Of a DNA stretch of 64,000 nucleotides, positions 28,549-37,586 are shown piece by piece. The DNA is from Candidatus Sulfopaludibacter sp. SbA3 (GTDB lineage Bacteria; Acidobacteriota; Vicinamibacteria; Vicinamibacterales; UBA2999), in NCBI GenBank assembly GCA_945903265.1, contig CAMDNQ010000001.1, forward strand, positions 186,001 through 250,000, read 5' to 3'. The notes below the pieces were generated by a model. That model saw only the letters and a list, made by a program, of their open reading frames with translations, was not told the DNA's origin and searched no databases. Made by a program: the position numbers and the translations under genes. Numbering within the stretch: the first letter of the stretch is position 1; the number at the start of each line of letters is the position of its first letter.

Positions 28549-28587
28549 ACACGAACGGAGAAGTGAGAATATAGAAGGGTGAACAGC

Positions 28588-28818
28588 GTGTTCCAGCAAG
28601 ACCCCATCGTCGTCGAGGTCGCGAAGCAGCAGCCGCCTGCCGCGCACGACATCAGCATCGACGCCATCATCACGATGTTCGCGTCGGCGGGCGTGTTCCT
28701 GGCGATCGCCGCGGCGGGCGGGCTCCTGGTCGGCGCCATCTTCATTGCGATCCGCCGGATCCAGGAACGTTCGGAACCGCCAACCCCCGAAAGCTCCCAC
28801 GTCAAGCTGCGCATCTGA
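28588..28818 (+). CDS. Small single-span membrane protein
   Basis: A 76-residue protein of unknown function: a soluble N-terminus of about 25 residues, one transmembrane helix (Phe-Ala-Ser-Ala-Gly-Val-Phe-Leu-Ala-Ile-Ala-Ala-Ala-Gly-Gly) and a short basic cytosolic tail with Arg-Arg. The GTG at 28588 is preferred, with AGAAGGG 8 bases upstream; a GTG at 28579 overlaps that site. It follows pepA by 39 bases and precedes the esterase gene by 37, so it is likely in the same transcript. Confidence 0.7.
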   Translation: MFQQDPIVVEVAKQQPPAAHDISIDAIITMFASAGVFLAIAAAGGLLVGAIFIAIRRIQERSEPPTPESSHVKLRI

Positions 28819-28855
28819 GTCCCGCGTGCGCTAGACTGCGCCCGCGAGGTGACGC

Positions 28856-29905
28856 ATGCGTGAGATTCGTGCCGCTGCTCTGGTCGCTGGTTGTCTGTTA
28901 CTCGGCTCGCCGGGTGCGGCGCAGACTCCGCCTGCGACGGTTCGCGCCGACTTCCTGAAAACTCTCGATCGCCCGCGGGTGCCGCTTGCGCCGTCGCAGG
29001 CTGTCGCCACCACCGTCGACGGCTACGCGCAGGAACTCCTCTCGTTTGCTTCAGAGCAGGATGAGCGCGTACCGCTCCTGATCCTGAAGAAGCCCGCCCA
29101 GTCCACCCGGCGTGCCGTTGTGATCGCCCTCCACGGCACCAACGGCGCGAAGGAAAGCATGCGCGACCTGCTGGAGCGCTATGCCGATCAGGGCTTCCTC
29201 GCCGTCGCCATGGATGCGCGCCATGCCGGTGAGCGCGCGAGCCCGATTCCCGGTCTGGCCAATCCGTATCAAAGCGCGCTCCTGCGGGCGTTCCGGACAG
29301 GTAAAGGGCAGCCGTATCTGTACGACACCGCCTGGGACGTGATGCGGCTTGTCGATTACCTGTCGACACGGACCGACGTCGATCCGTCACGCATCGGTGT
29401 GATTGGCAACTCGAAGGGAGGGACGGAGGCGTACCTCGCGGCGGCGGCAGACACCCGGATTGCCGCGGTAGCACCGCTCATCGGTGTCCAGAGCTTCGGC
29501 TGGTCGCTGACGCATGCAGCCGCGTGGGAAGCGCGCACGTGGACACTTCGTGCGGCCGTCGAAGCCGCTGCGGCTGACGGCCGGGAGGGTGTCAACGCGG
29601 CATTCATGAAGAAGTTCTACGACCGCATCACCCCCGGGCTGATCGATCGCTTCGACGGTCCCGCGATGCTCCCGCTGATTGCACCGCGCCCGCTGTTTGT
29701 CGTCAACGGCGATTCGGACCCGCGGTCGGCGCTTGGCGGTGTGCGGACGGCGGTGTCGGCGGGCGAGAAGGCCTATGCCGCGGCCGGCGCGCGCGACAAA
29801 TTCCAGTTCCTGCTGCAGGTGGACACCGCGCACGAGACGACGCCAGAGGCGCACGATGCGGTCCTGAAATGGTTCGTACGCTGGCTCTCGCCGGCGGGGA
29901 GCTAA
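28856..29905 (+). CDS. Exported alpha/beta hydrolase (dienelactone hydrolase-like)
   Basis: A 349-residue protein with a signal peptide ending near Gly-Ala-Ala-Gln. It has the alpha/beta-hydrolase oxyanion motif Ala-Leu-His-Gly-Thr, the nucleophile elbow Gly-Asn-Ser-Lys-Gly-Gly, acid Asp in Asn-Gly-Asp-Ser-Asp-Pro, and the catalytic His in Thr-Ala-His-Glu-Thr. The organisation resembles prolyl-oligopeptidase-like/acetyl xylan esterase or dienelactone hydrolase relatives; the substrate is not deducible. GAGGT lies 5 bases before the ATG. It converges with the amidase gene. Confidence 0.85.
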   Translation: MREIRAAALVAGCLLLGSPGAAQTPPATVRADFLKTLDRPRVPLAPSQAVATTVDGYAQELLSFASEQDERVPLLILKKPAQSTRRAVVIALHGTNGAKESMRDLLERYADQGFLAVAMDARHAGERASPIPGLANPYQSALLRAFRTGKGQPYLYDTAWDVMRLVDYLSTRTDVDPSRIGVIGNSKGGTEAYLAAAADTRIAAVAPLIGVQSFGWSLTHAAAWEARTWTLRAAVEAAAADGREGVNAAFMKKFYDRITPGLIDRFDGPAMLPLIAPRPLFVVNGDSDPRSALGGVRTAVSAGEKAYAAAGARDKFQFLLQVDTAHETTPEAHDAVLKWFVRWLSPAGS

Positions 29906-29908
29906 TAC

Positions 29909-31579
29909 CTAGTTCGATTGCGCGGCAATGCGCGGGGTCGCCTTGAGCGACTGCTGATACTTCAGGACCCCCGCGAAGAGCGCTTCGGCGATCCGCTGCC
30001 GATAGGACGTGTCGCGGAGGAGCGACGCTTCGTCCTTGTTCGTCAGGAACGAGACTTCAGTCAGGGCGCTCGGCATGGTCGCGCCTACCAGAACCATGAA
30101 CGGCGCCTGCTTCACGCCCAGGTTGCGCGCGGTCTTGTCCACCTTCCGCAGCTGCTCGTTCATCGACTGCTGCACCATGGCGGCGAAATCGCGCGACTCA
30201 TCCAGCTTGTTGTTCAGCGTGATCGCCTTGATCAATTCAGGAAGGTTGCCCATCGTCCGTGACGAGCCGGCGTTCTCGCGCGCGGCGAGCGCTTCGGCGT
30301 CGGCATTCGGCGCGAAGCTCAAAAAGTACGTCTCGAACCCGCGGACGCTGACGTTGGCGCTCGCATTGGCATGGACCGACAGGAACAGATCGGCCGCCGA
30401 CTTGTTGGCGATCGCCGTGCGCTCTTCGAGCGTGATGTATTTGTTGGTCCGGCGCGTGAGCACGACTTCGACGCCCGGCTCCTGAAGCAGTAGTTTCTCG
30501 AGCCGAAGCGAAATATCGAGCACGAGCTCCGCTTCGTTCAGCCCCTTCACCTGCGCGCCCGGATCGTGTCCACCGTGCCCGGGGTCGATGACAATGCGCC
30601 CGACGCCCAGACCGAGTTGGCGCGACAGCGAAAAACCGCCGCGGGCGTTGGTAGCCGGCGGCGCGATCGGCTTCTCGGCGACCGCGGCAACGACGGCGGG
30701 TTTCGGTGGAGTCGCGGCCACGGTCGCGGCGACAGGCGATGCGACGGCCGTCGTGGCAGATGCTGTGGCAGGCGCGGCTGAGGGGGGAGCGGTGACTTTC
30801 GCGGCCATCGGCGCCGTACGCGCAAAGTCGACGACGATCCGGTAAGGGTTGTAGAGCGAATAGACGCTGTACCGCCCGGCTCCCTGCAAGTCGAACACGA
30901 CCCGCGTGCGGTTATCGGCCTGCCGCCCTATGCGCACCTGCCTGACCACGTCGTCGGGGAAGGGAACGGTCGCGTCCTTGAGCGCGTCGACGACCCGCGT
31001 GTTCCGGAGGTCGATGAAGACGCGCGCGGGCCCCTCCAGGCGCTCCTCATGAAACGTCGCCTCCCGCTCCAGTTCCAGCGTGATCCGCAGTGCATCGGGA
31101 AGCGCCTCACGCCGGATGGCTTTGAGGGTCGCGAGAGACGCCGCCGTCTCCGCACCATTCAGGCGCGTGACGTGGCTCGCGGTCTGTGCGACGAGAGAGC
31201 TCGTCGGGTATTGCGTCTTGAGCAGCTCGAAGAGGCGCAGCGCCGCCGCGCGGTCGAGCGAATCGCCGAATTGCCAGAAGGCATCGGCCGAGAGGAGCGC
31301 TCCCTGCCACAGCGCGTTGTCGCTGAAGCCGCTTCGGGGGAATTTGCGGGCCATCGACTCGTACGCGCTGACGGCAAGGCGGAGACGCTGGAGCAGCGCC
31401 GTTGTCGCCCCGCCTGGCGGCTGGGCGCGGAGCTGCGGCGCGAGTTCCAGGTCCTGGCGCAGCTCTCCCTCCCTGGCTTTGAGGTCGTTGAAGACCGCAT
31501 CCGCGTCCTGCGCGCGGAGGGCGGTGAACGACAGCGCCAGCACGAGAGCCGCGAAAAGGGCGCTACCGCAGCTGCGCAT
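29909..31579 (-). CDS. N-acetylmuramoyl-L-alanine amidase with AMIN domain
   Basis: A 556-residue periplasmic amidase: signal peptide, an N-terminal helical TPR-like region (about 25-135), an AMIN domain (about 150-255) for cell-wall or septal targeting, an Ala/Pro/Thr-rich linker, and an Amidase_3 domain with zinc ligands His (Asp-Pro-Gly-His-Gly-Gly-His-Asp), Glu (Asn-Glu-Ala-Glu), His (Ser-Val-His-Ala-Asn-Ala) and catalytic Glu (Thr-Glu-Val-Ser-Phe). AmiC-like, cutting septal peptidoglycan. It overlaps the ftsK end by 17 bases, so division DNA pumping and septum splitting are co-expressed. The TPR-like front is unusual for AmiC. Confidence 0.92.
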   Translation of the reverse strand: MRSCGSALFAALVLALSFTALRAQDADAVFNDLKAREGELRQDLELAPQLRAQPPGGATTALLQRLRLAVSAYESMARKFPRSGFSDNALWQGALLSADAFWQFGDSLDRAAALRLFELLKTQYPTSSLVAQTASHVTRLNGAETAASLATLKAIRREALPDALRITLELEREATFHEERLEGPARVFIDLRNTRVVDALKDATVPFPDDVVRQVRIGRQADNRTRVVFDLQGAGRYSVYSLYNPYRIVVDFARTAPMAAKVTAPPSAAPATASATTAVASPVAATVAATPPKPAVVAAVAEKPIAPPATNARGGFSLSRQLGLGVGRIVIDPGHGGHDPGAQVKGLNEAELVLDISLRLEKLLLQEPGVEVVLTRRTNKYITLEERTAIANKSAADLFLSVHANASANVSVRGFETYFLSFAPNADAEALAARENAGSSRTMGNLPELIKAITLNNKLDESRDFAAMVQQSMNEQLRKVDKTARNLGVKQAPFMVLVGATMPSALTEVSFLTNKDEASLLRDTSYRQRIAEALFAGVLKYQQSLKATPRIAAQSN

Positions 31580-33869
31580 CCACCTCTTCGAAGTAGCCGC
31601 TGTCGACGAGCACCTCGCGCGGCTTGCCGCCGGTTCCCTGCGAGACGAGCCCTTCGGCCTCCATCATGTCGACCAGCCTGGCGGCGCGGCTGAAGCCGAT
31701 GCGGAGCTTGCGCTGCAGGTAGGAAATCGACGCCTGCCCAGTGCTGACCACGATGCGCGACGCTTCGTCGTACAGATCGTCCTTCTCGAACTCCATGCTG
31801 CCGATGGTGTTTTTTTCGTCTTCGGCGGTAATCGTCTCGTCGTAGGTCGGCTTGCCCTGCTTGCGAAGGAAGCTCGCGAGGCGAGCCGATTCCTGCTCCG
31901 AAATATAGGGGCCGTGCAGGCGGATACACCGCGACGAGGCGGGCGGGAGGAAGAGCATGTCGCCCCGGCCGAGCAGCTGTTCGGCGCCGTTGGCGTCGAG
32001 AATCGTCCGCGAGTCGGTCTTGGATGAGACGCGGAACGAAATACGCGACGGCAGATTCGCCTTGATCAGGCCCGTGATGACGTCCACGGACGGCCGCTGG
32101 GTGGCGAGAATCAGGTGGATGCCGACCGCGCGCGCCATCTGCGCAAGACGGCAAATCGATTCCTCGACCTCGTTGCTGGCCACCATCATCAGGTCCGCCA
32201 GTTCGTCGATCACCACCAGGATGAAGGGCAGCGGCTTCGGCATGTCGTCCTTGACGCCCTCCGCCATCGCCAGCCTGATGTTGCGGTTGTACTGCTCGAT
32301 GTTGCGCACGCCCTCGGCGGCGAGCGTCTTGTACCGCTCCTCCATCTCGCGCACGGCCCAGCGCAGCGCGTTGGCGGCCTTTTTCGGATCGACGACGACG
32401 GGCGTCATGAGGTGGGGGATGTCTTCGTACATCCCCAGCTCGAGGCGTTTGGGGTCGATCATGATCATCCGCACGTCGTCTGGCGTAGCCCTGTACAGCA
32501 CGCTCGTGAGCATGGCGTTCAGGCCGACCGACTTGCCGGTGCCCGTCGATCCGGCAATCAGCAGGTGAGGCATGGTCGCGAGGTCAGCGAGGTACGGCTC
32601 GCCGTGGATGGTTTTGCCGAGCGCGATCGTCAGCTTCGACGGCGAGCGCTGAAACGGCTCGGATTCGAGCAGCTCACGCAGCGAGATGGTTTCGCGGTTC
32701 GGATTCGGGATCTGGATGCCGACGGTCGACTTCCCGGGAATACGGTCGATCAGCACCGACTCGGCCTGCATGGCGAGCGAGAGGTCGTCGGCGAGGCCGG
32801 TGATCTTGCTGTACTTCACGCCGGCGTCCGGCTTGAACTCGAACGTGGTGACGACCGGCCCCGGATGGATCTGGGCGACCTGACCTTCGACCGCGAACTC
32901 GCGGCATTTCTCCTCGAGCTGCCGCGCCGCGTCCATGAGCTCGCGCTCGTCGATCTTGGTGCTTGGTTTCGCGGCATCGAGCAGCGAAGGGGGCGGCAGG
33001 GTGTAGGCGCCGCTTCGTTTCTGCGCCTTCGCGGGTTCGGGCAGCGGCAGGCTCGGGGCGGCCTCCGGCGCCTTCCTGGCGACGACAGCGGGAGCCGAGC
33101 GTGCGGGGATCGGGGATCGGGGATCAGGGATCGGGCTGTCGGCGTCGCTCCTGGCGATGGAGGGTTTGCGATCGGGGGTCTTTTCCGATCCCTGATCCCC
33201 GATCCCGGATCCCTTCACAGCTTTCTTCGTATGCTTGGCGATCACGGCGCGCCGCTCGCGCTCCTTTCGCCGGCTCTCGATCCATTGCCGTACCCGGCCG
33301 ATGCCTCTGGCGGAGAAGTCGCGCGACTCCTGGCTGGCGCGGGCGAACAGCCGGCCGAACGAGAAATGGGTCGACAGGATCACCGCCAGCGCCATCAACG
33401 TCAGCAGCACGATGATGGAGCCCGTGCGGTTCAGGTACTCGGAGAACATCCCGCCAATCCAGTTGCCGATCGATCCGCCGGCATGGAACGTCTTCCCGGC
33501 GATCTCCGTGCTGCCGAGGATCAGGCTGAGGAATGCGGTCGCACATCCGAAAAACAGCGTCGCGCCGGTCACCTTGGTGTACGCCGCGTCAGGAGGCTGG
33601 CACCAGAAGTAATGCCAGCCGATGGTCGCCGCGACGAGCGGCAGCAGGTACGACGCGTAGCCGAACAACTGGAACGACAACTCGGATAGAAACGCGCCGA
33701 CGCGGCCGACGAAGTTCGCGGGCGCGTGCGACGCATCCGTCGTGAAGAACCAGACCGGGTCTGTCGGTTCGTGCGTGACGAGCGCGATCAGCCAGATGAG
33801 CGAGAGCGCAAACAGGGCCACGCCCGCGAACTCGCTGATCCGCCGGGAGAGCGTCGATTCAGCAGCCAT
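31563..33869 (-). CDS. ftsK: DNA translocase FtsK
   Basis: A 768-residue septal DNA pump. Four to five membrane spans fill residues 1-180, a short basic/Pro-rich linker follows (about 200-300), then the RecA-like motor with Walker A Gly-Ser-Thr-Gly-Thr-Gly-Lys-Ser, Walker B Leu-Val-Val-Ile-Asp-Glu-Leu-Ala-Asp, and Ala-Thr-Gln-Arg-Pro-Ser. A C-terminal gamma winged helix (Ser-Tyr-Leu-Gln-Arg-Lys-Leu) reads orientation sequences. The ATG at 33869 has GGAG 6 bases upstream and overlaps the rnj stop by one base. The linker contains in-frame inverted GGGATC repeats. Confidence 0.96.
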   Translation of the reverse strand: MAAESTLSRRISEFAGVALFALSLIWLIALVTHEPTDPVWFFTTDASHAPANFVGRVGAFLSELSFQLFGYASYLLPLVAATIGWHYFWCQPPDAAYTKVTGATLFFGCATAFLSLILGSTEIAGKTFHAGGSIGNWIGGMFSEYLNRTGSIIVLLTLMALAVILSTHFSFGRLFARASQESRDFSARGIGRVRQWIESRRKERERRAVIAKHTKKAVKGSGIGDQGSEKTPDRKPSIARSDADSPIPDPRSPIPARSAPAVVARKAPEAAPSLPLPEPAKAQKRSGAYTLPPPSLLDAAKPSTKIDERELMDAARQLEEKCREFAVEGQVAQIHPGPVVTTFEFKPDAGVKYSKITGLADDLSLAMQAESVLIDRIPGKSTVGIQIPNPNRETISLRELLESEPFQRSPSKLTIALGKTIHGEPYLADLATMPHLLIAGSTGTGKSVGLNAMLTSVLYRATPDDVRMIMIDPKRLELGMYEDIPHLMTPVVVDPKKAANALRWAVREMEERYKTLAAEGVRNIEQYNRNIRLAMAEGVKDDMPKPLPFILVVIDELADLMMVASNEVEESICRLAQMARAVGIHLILATQRPSVDVITGLIKANLPSRISFRVSSKTDSRTILDANGAEQLLGRGDMLFLPPASSRCIRLHGPYISEQESARLASFLRKQGKPTYDETITAEDEKNTIGSMEFEKDDLYDEASRIVVSTGQASISYLQRKLRIGFSRAARLVDMMEAEGLVSQGTGGKPREVLVDSGYFEEVDAQLR
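33106..33213. repeat. Inverted GGGATC repeat arms inside ftsK linker
   Basis: Two arms, 33106-33134 and 33185-33213, are reverse complements with one mismatch, separated by 50 bases. Each is a run of GGGATCG/GGGATCA-like units. Both are in frame and encode Gly-Ser-Gly-Ile-Gly-Asp-Gln-Gly-Ser on one side and Ser-Pro-Ile-Pro-Asp-Pro-Arg-Ser-Pro on the other. Confidence 0.8.
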
Positions 33870-35566
33870 CAAATCTCCATGAGTACCGGCAGCACGAGCG
33901 GCCGCCGTCCCGAGCGTTTCTTGAAGAAGCGGCGCAGCTCGCTCCGCAGCTTCTCGGTCATCAACCCCTGGTCCGTCCGTTCCTCTATCCGAGACGATTC
34001 GATGCACTCGGCGACCACGCCGGCGGCATCGCGGAAAATGGCGGAGGCGTCGCTTTCGTCCACGACGAAGCCGCGCGAGACCATTTCGGGCTCGCCGATG
34101 AGCGCGCCGGTCTGCTTGTTGATGGCGACGACCGCCACGATCAGGCCATCGCCGGCAATATGCCGCCGGTCGCGAAGCACTTCATCCCCGACTTCGCCGA
34201 TCCGGGTGACGTCGATGAGGACGCGACCCGCGGGAGCCTTCTCGCCGATCCGGGCGCCGTGGCGGTCGAACTGGATCGTGTCCCCGTTCTCCGCCAGCAG
34301 CACCTCGAGCTTCGGCTCCGAGCCCTGCATCACCCGCCGTGCCTCGCGCGCGTGCTGGGCGAGCTGGCGGTACTCGCCGTGAATCGGCACGAAATAGCGC
34401 GGTCGCACCAGGGAGATCACCAGCTTGAGCTCCTCGGCGCTTCCGTGCCCCGAGACGTGCACATGCTTGTGCGCCTCGGTGACGACGTCGGCGCCGCGGC
34501 GGGCGATATGGCTGATCACACGGGAGATGGCTTTTTCGTTGCCCGGAATTGGCCGGGCCGAGAAGACGACCGTATCGTCGGCGCCGAGATGCACGAACCG
34601 GTGATCGTCGATCGCGATGCGCGGCAGCGCCGCCTGCGGCTCGCCCTGTGACCCGGTCGCGATGCAGAGGACGTCCTGCGACGCGTAGTTCGGGACATCC
34701 GAGTCGCGGATCTGCACGCCGGACGGCACGCGCAGGTAGCCGAGACGCTGCGCGATCTCAGCGCTTCGCATCATGCTGCGGCCGATGAAGGCCACGCTCC
34801 GGTCGAACTGCACCGCCAGGTCCACCAGGATCTGCATGCGATAGATGCTCGACGAGAACGACGCGACGACAAGTTTGCCGTGCGTGCTGGTAAAGAGCTC
34901 CTCGAAGGCGGGGATGACTTCGATCTCGGGACCGGTGAACCCCTTGCGGTCCACGTTCGTGCTGTCGGCAAACAGCGCAAGGACCCCCTGCCGTCCCAGT
35001 TCCGCGAACCGGTGCAGGTCGAAGTGCTCGCCGTCAATCGGCGTCTGGTCGATCTTGAAGTCGCCGGTGTGGATGATGATGCCGACGGGCGTCGTAATCG
35101 CGAGCGCCACGCAGTCCGGCATGCTGTGCGTGACGCGGATGAACTCGATCGAGAACGGGCCGATCGTGACGACGTCGCGCGGTTTGACGGTCTTGAGCCG
35201 TTCGCCGGCGTTGATTTCATGCTCTTCGAGCTTTGGTTCGATGAGCGCGATCGTCATCGGGGTCCCGTACACAGGCCCGTCGAAGAGCGGCAGCACGTGC
35301 GGGACGGCGCCGATGTGGTCCTCGTGGCCGTGCGTCAGTACGAGCGCCTTCACGCGGCTGCGCCGCGACTCGAGATAGGAGAGGTCCGGGATGATCAGAT
35401 CCACGCCGAGCTGATCGGGGTCGGGGAACATCACCCCGGCGTCGATCACAATCGTCGTGTCCTCCCAGGACACCGCCATCATGTTCATGCCGAATTCGCC
35501 GAGGCCACCCAGCGGGACGACTTCGAGCGTGGCTGGATACACCACGGGCACGTCGGGCTCATTCAT
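33869..35566 (-). CDS. rnj: Ribonuclease J
   Basis: A 565-residue MBL/beta-CASP RNase with endonuclease and 5'-3' exonuclease activity in mRNA turnover and rRNA maturation. The MBL motif His-Gly-His-Glu-Asp-His is at about 79-84, followed by Val-Thr-His-Ser-Met-Pro-Asp and His-Thr-Gly-Asp-Phe-Lys. The beta-CASP domain has Ala-Thr-Gly-Ser-Gln-Gly-Glu and Val-Ser-Gly-His-Gly; Pro-Ile-His-Gly-Glu-Tyr follows. It heads a run with ftsK and the amidase. Confidence 0.95.
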   Translation of the reverse strand: MNEPDVPVVYPATLEVVPLGGLGEFGMNMMAVSWEDTTIVIDAGVMFPDPDQLGVDLIIPDLSYLESRRSRVKALVLTHGHEDHIGAVPHVLPLFDGPVYGTPMTIALIEPKLEEHEINAGERLKTVKPRDVVTIGPFSIEFIRVTHSMPDCVALAITTPVGIIIHTGDFKIDQTPIDGEHFDLHRFAELGRQGVLALFADSTNVDRKGFTGPEIEVIPAFEELFTSTHGKLVVASFSSSIYRMQILVDLAVQFDRSVAFIGRSMMRSAEIAQRLGYLRVPSGVQIRDSDVPNYASQDVLCIATGSQGEPQAALPRIAIDDHRFVHLGADDTVVFSARPIPGNEKAISRVISHIARRGADVVTEAHKHVHVSGHGSAEELKLVISLVRPRYFVPIHGEYRQLAQHAREARRVMQGSEPKLEVLLAENGDTIQFDRHGARIGEKAPAGRVLIDVTRIGEVGDEVLRDRRHIAGDGLIVAVVAINKQTGALIGEPEMVSRGFVVDESDASAIFRDAAGVVAECIESSRIEERTDQGLMTEKLRSELRRFFKKRSGRRPLVLPVLMEI

Positions 35567-35708
35567 GCGATGGATTCCACTCTACGTTCGACCGCTCCGT
35601 CTCGCCCTGGCGGGCGCCGTCGCGGGGTCCCAACACGCGTTACACGCGCGCTGGATCAGGCAGCTGGGATCGCCTGAAGTCTGGCGGGCTCAATAACTTC
35701 CGGGCAAA

Positions 35709-35714
35709 ACTATA
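35709..35714 (-). promoter_or_regulatory. Possible extended -10 promoter for rnj
   Basis: On the minus strand TGC-TATAGT places an extended -10 box (35714-35709) over the rsmA stop codon, giving rnj a leader of roughly 135 bases. No good -35 is visible. The 143-base gap 35567-35709 shows nothing else. Confidence 0.35.
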
Positions 35715-36537
35715 GCACAGCTCGGCAGAGCCGGCCGAACTCCTCGACCGTCAGCGTTTCGGGTCGCGCGCGCGGGTTAAGTGCCGCCTGGTCAATCACT
35801 TCTGCCGCGGACCGGCCGAACGCCTCTGCCACCGGCCGAAACGCGTTGGCGAGGGTCTTCCGGCGCTGCAGAAACACGCCGCGGACGACCTTTTCGAACG
35901 TCGCGCGATCGCCCACGTCGACCACCGGCGGTCGGAATGTCAGGCGCACGACCGCTGACATCACCTTCGGAGGGGGCCGGAACGCGCCAGGCGGGAGTGT
36001 CAGCAGCCGCTCCACGTCGGCCAGAAGGGCCGCCTGAATCGCCAGCGCGCCATAGGCGTCGTCACCCGGCCGTGCCGCCAGGCGATCCGCGACTTCCTTC
36101 TGGAGCATGACCGTGGCATCGGTCAGCCGGCGGCCTTCGTCCGCGGCATCAAGCAGCCGGAACAGGATGGGGGAGGCGACGTTGTATGGAAGGTTGCCAA
36201 TCGCGCGCGCGGGAAGCCGCTCGCTCTCGAGCAGCGCACCGAGGTCGACCTCGAGCACGTCGGCAGTCACGACCTGCAGGTTCGGCACGCCCTCGGCCTC
36301 GAGACTGGCCGCGAGGTCACGATCGATCTCGACGGCGAGGATTCGCCCGACTCGCGGCGCAAGCGCTCTGGTCAGCGCGCCGCGGCCAGGGCCGATCTCG
36401 AGGAAGGTGTCGTCAGGGTGGGGGCGTACCGCGTCAACGAGCTTCGTGACCCACGCGGCTTCGAGGAAGTGCTGGCCGAAGCGCTTGCGCGCCGGCGGAA
36501 AGCGCCCGTCAGCCCGCCGGTCAGCGAGCCGGGCCAT
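35710..36537 (-). CDS. rsmA: 16S rRNA dimethyladenosine transferase
   Basis: A 275-residue KsgA methyltransferase that dimethylates two adjacent adenines near the 3' end of 16S rRNA. Visible motifs: Lys-Arg-Phe-Gly-Gln-His-Phe-Leu near 19, SAM-binding Glu-Ile-Gly-Pro-Gly-Arg-Gly near 47, and catalytic Asn-Leu-Pro-Tyr near 114. A late Gln-Arg-Arg-Lys-Thr-Leu is typical. It overlaps the zincin gene by 17 bases and ends the lexA operon. Confidence 0.95.
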   Translation of the reverse strand: MARLADRRADGRFPPARKRFGQHFLEAAWVTKLVDAVRPHPDDTFLEIGPGRGALTRALAPRVGRILAVEIDRDLAASLEAEGVPNLQVVTADVLEVDLGALLESERLPARAIGNLPYNVASPILFRLLDAADEGRRLTDATVMLQKEVADRLAARPGDDAYGALAIQAALLADVERLLTLPPGAFRPPPKVMSAVVRLTFRPPVVDVGDRATFEKVVRGVFLQRRKTLANAFRPVAEAFGRSAAEVIDQAALNPRARPETLTVEEFGRLCRAVL

Positions 36538-36943
36538 CGTCTTCCATCTCCTCGCCGCGCCAGTACCGCTCCTCGATCGCCTCGATCTCCTCTTCGCTCA
36601 GTCCGAAGTAGTGCCCGACCTCATGGATGAGGGTCTCGCCGATGACCTCGCGAATGTCGTCCTCGTCCTCGCAATCCTCCTCGATCGGCAGCTGGTACAG
36701 CGTGATGCGGTCCGGCAGGTTGTTGCCGAAATCCCACGTCCGCTCGGTGAGGGGCGTGCCCTGATAGAGACCGTACAGCGAATCAGGCGGTTCGATCTCC
36801 ATCTCGGCGAGGAGCTCGGGCGCCGGCTCGGGTTCGATCACCAGCGCGAGGTTCCGCATCTCCTCGCGGAACCGCCGCGGGATCAGGCCGACCGCCTCAC
36901 GAACGAGGCGTTCGAACTCGGCGCGTGGCAGGTGCGATGACAT
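36521..36943 (-). CDS. Metallopeptidase family (minimal zincin) protein
   Basis: A 140-residue acidic protein with the zincin motif His-Glu-Val-Gly-His-Tyr-Phe-Gly-Leu near residue 110, the hallmark of the PF06262-type minimal metallopeptidase family. No signal peptide. An acidic Glu-Asp-Cys-Glu-Asp-Glu-Asp-Asp stretch precedes the motif and an acidic tail follows. The natural substrate of the family is unknown. It starts 47 bases inside nth and runs into rsmA, so translation is coupled. Confidence 0.85.
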   Translation of the reverse strand: MSSHLPRAEFERLVREAVGLIPRRFREEMRNLALVIEPEPAPELLAEMEIEPPDSLYGLYQGTPLTERTWDFGNNLPDRITLYQLPIEEDCEDEDDIREVIGETLIHEVGHYFGLSEEEIEAIEERYWRGEEMEDDGPAR

Positions 36944-37586
36944 CTCGAAAATAGTTGCAGTCCTTGCGAACCGAGCACTCGCCGCACAGCGGCTTCGGAC
37001 GGCAGATGCGCCGGCCGTGCAGAATCTGGACGTCGGACGCGAGCGTCCATTGCGCCTTCGGCAGCGCGGCGCAGAGCTGCTCCTCGACAATCTCCGGATC
37101 GTCGCCGTCGGCGATGCCGATGCGGTTGGACACGCGCAGCACGTGCCGGTCGACAGGAAGGCCCGGGACGCCGAGCGCGTGGCCAAGGACGACGTTCGCG
37201 GTCTTGCGGCCGACGCCGGGCAGCGCGGTGAGCTTCTCCATGTCGGCGGGCACCTGCCCCCCGTGCTCGTCCACCAGCTGCTGTGCCATCCCCATGAGCG
37301 ACTTCGCCTTCTGCCGGAAGAATCCCGTCGACAGGATCATCGGTTCGAGCTCTTTCGCGGTGGCGCGCGCGAGTGCACGCGCGTCGGGGAAGCGCGCAAA
37401 CAGCGCCGGCGTCACCATGTTGACCCGCTCGTCGGTCGACTGCGCCGACAGGATCGTGGCGGCCAGCAGCTCGAAGGGCGTGCGGTAGTGGAGTTCGGTG
37501 TCGGCGTTCGGGTGCTGTGTCGCGAGGGTCCGGATGATCCGCCGCGTGTCGGCGGGCGCTTTCAGTGGACGGGTCCCTTTGTCCAT
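36897..37586 (-). CDS. nth: Endonuclease III
   Basis: A 229-residue DNA glycosylase/AP lyase for oxidised pyrimidines. The helix-hairpin-helix Leu-Pro-Gly-Val-Gly-Arg-Lys-Thr-Ala carries the catalytic Lys; the catalytic Asp is in Val-Asp-Arg-His-Val. Four Cys for a [4Fe-4S] cluster are present but spaced Cys-x5-Cys-x2-Cys-x5-Cys, one residue shorter in the first interval than the classical x6. It overlaps the DUF3467 gene by 25 bases. Placement directly after lexA suggests SOS-linked expression. Confidence 0.94.
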   Translation of the reverse strand: MDKGTRPLKAPADTRRIIRTLATQHPNADTELHYRTPFELLAATILSAQSTDERVNMVTPALFARFPDARALARATAKELEPMILSTGFFRQKAKSLMGMAQQLVDEHGGQVPADMEKLTALPGVGRKTANVVLGHALGVPGLPVDRHVLRVSNRIGIADGDDPEIVEEQLCAALPKAQWTLASDVQILHGRRICRPKPLCGECSVRKDCNYFRDVIAPATRRVRTPRS

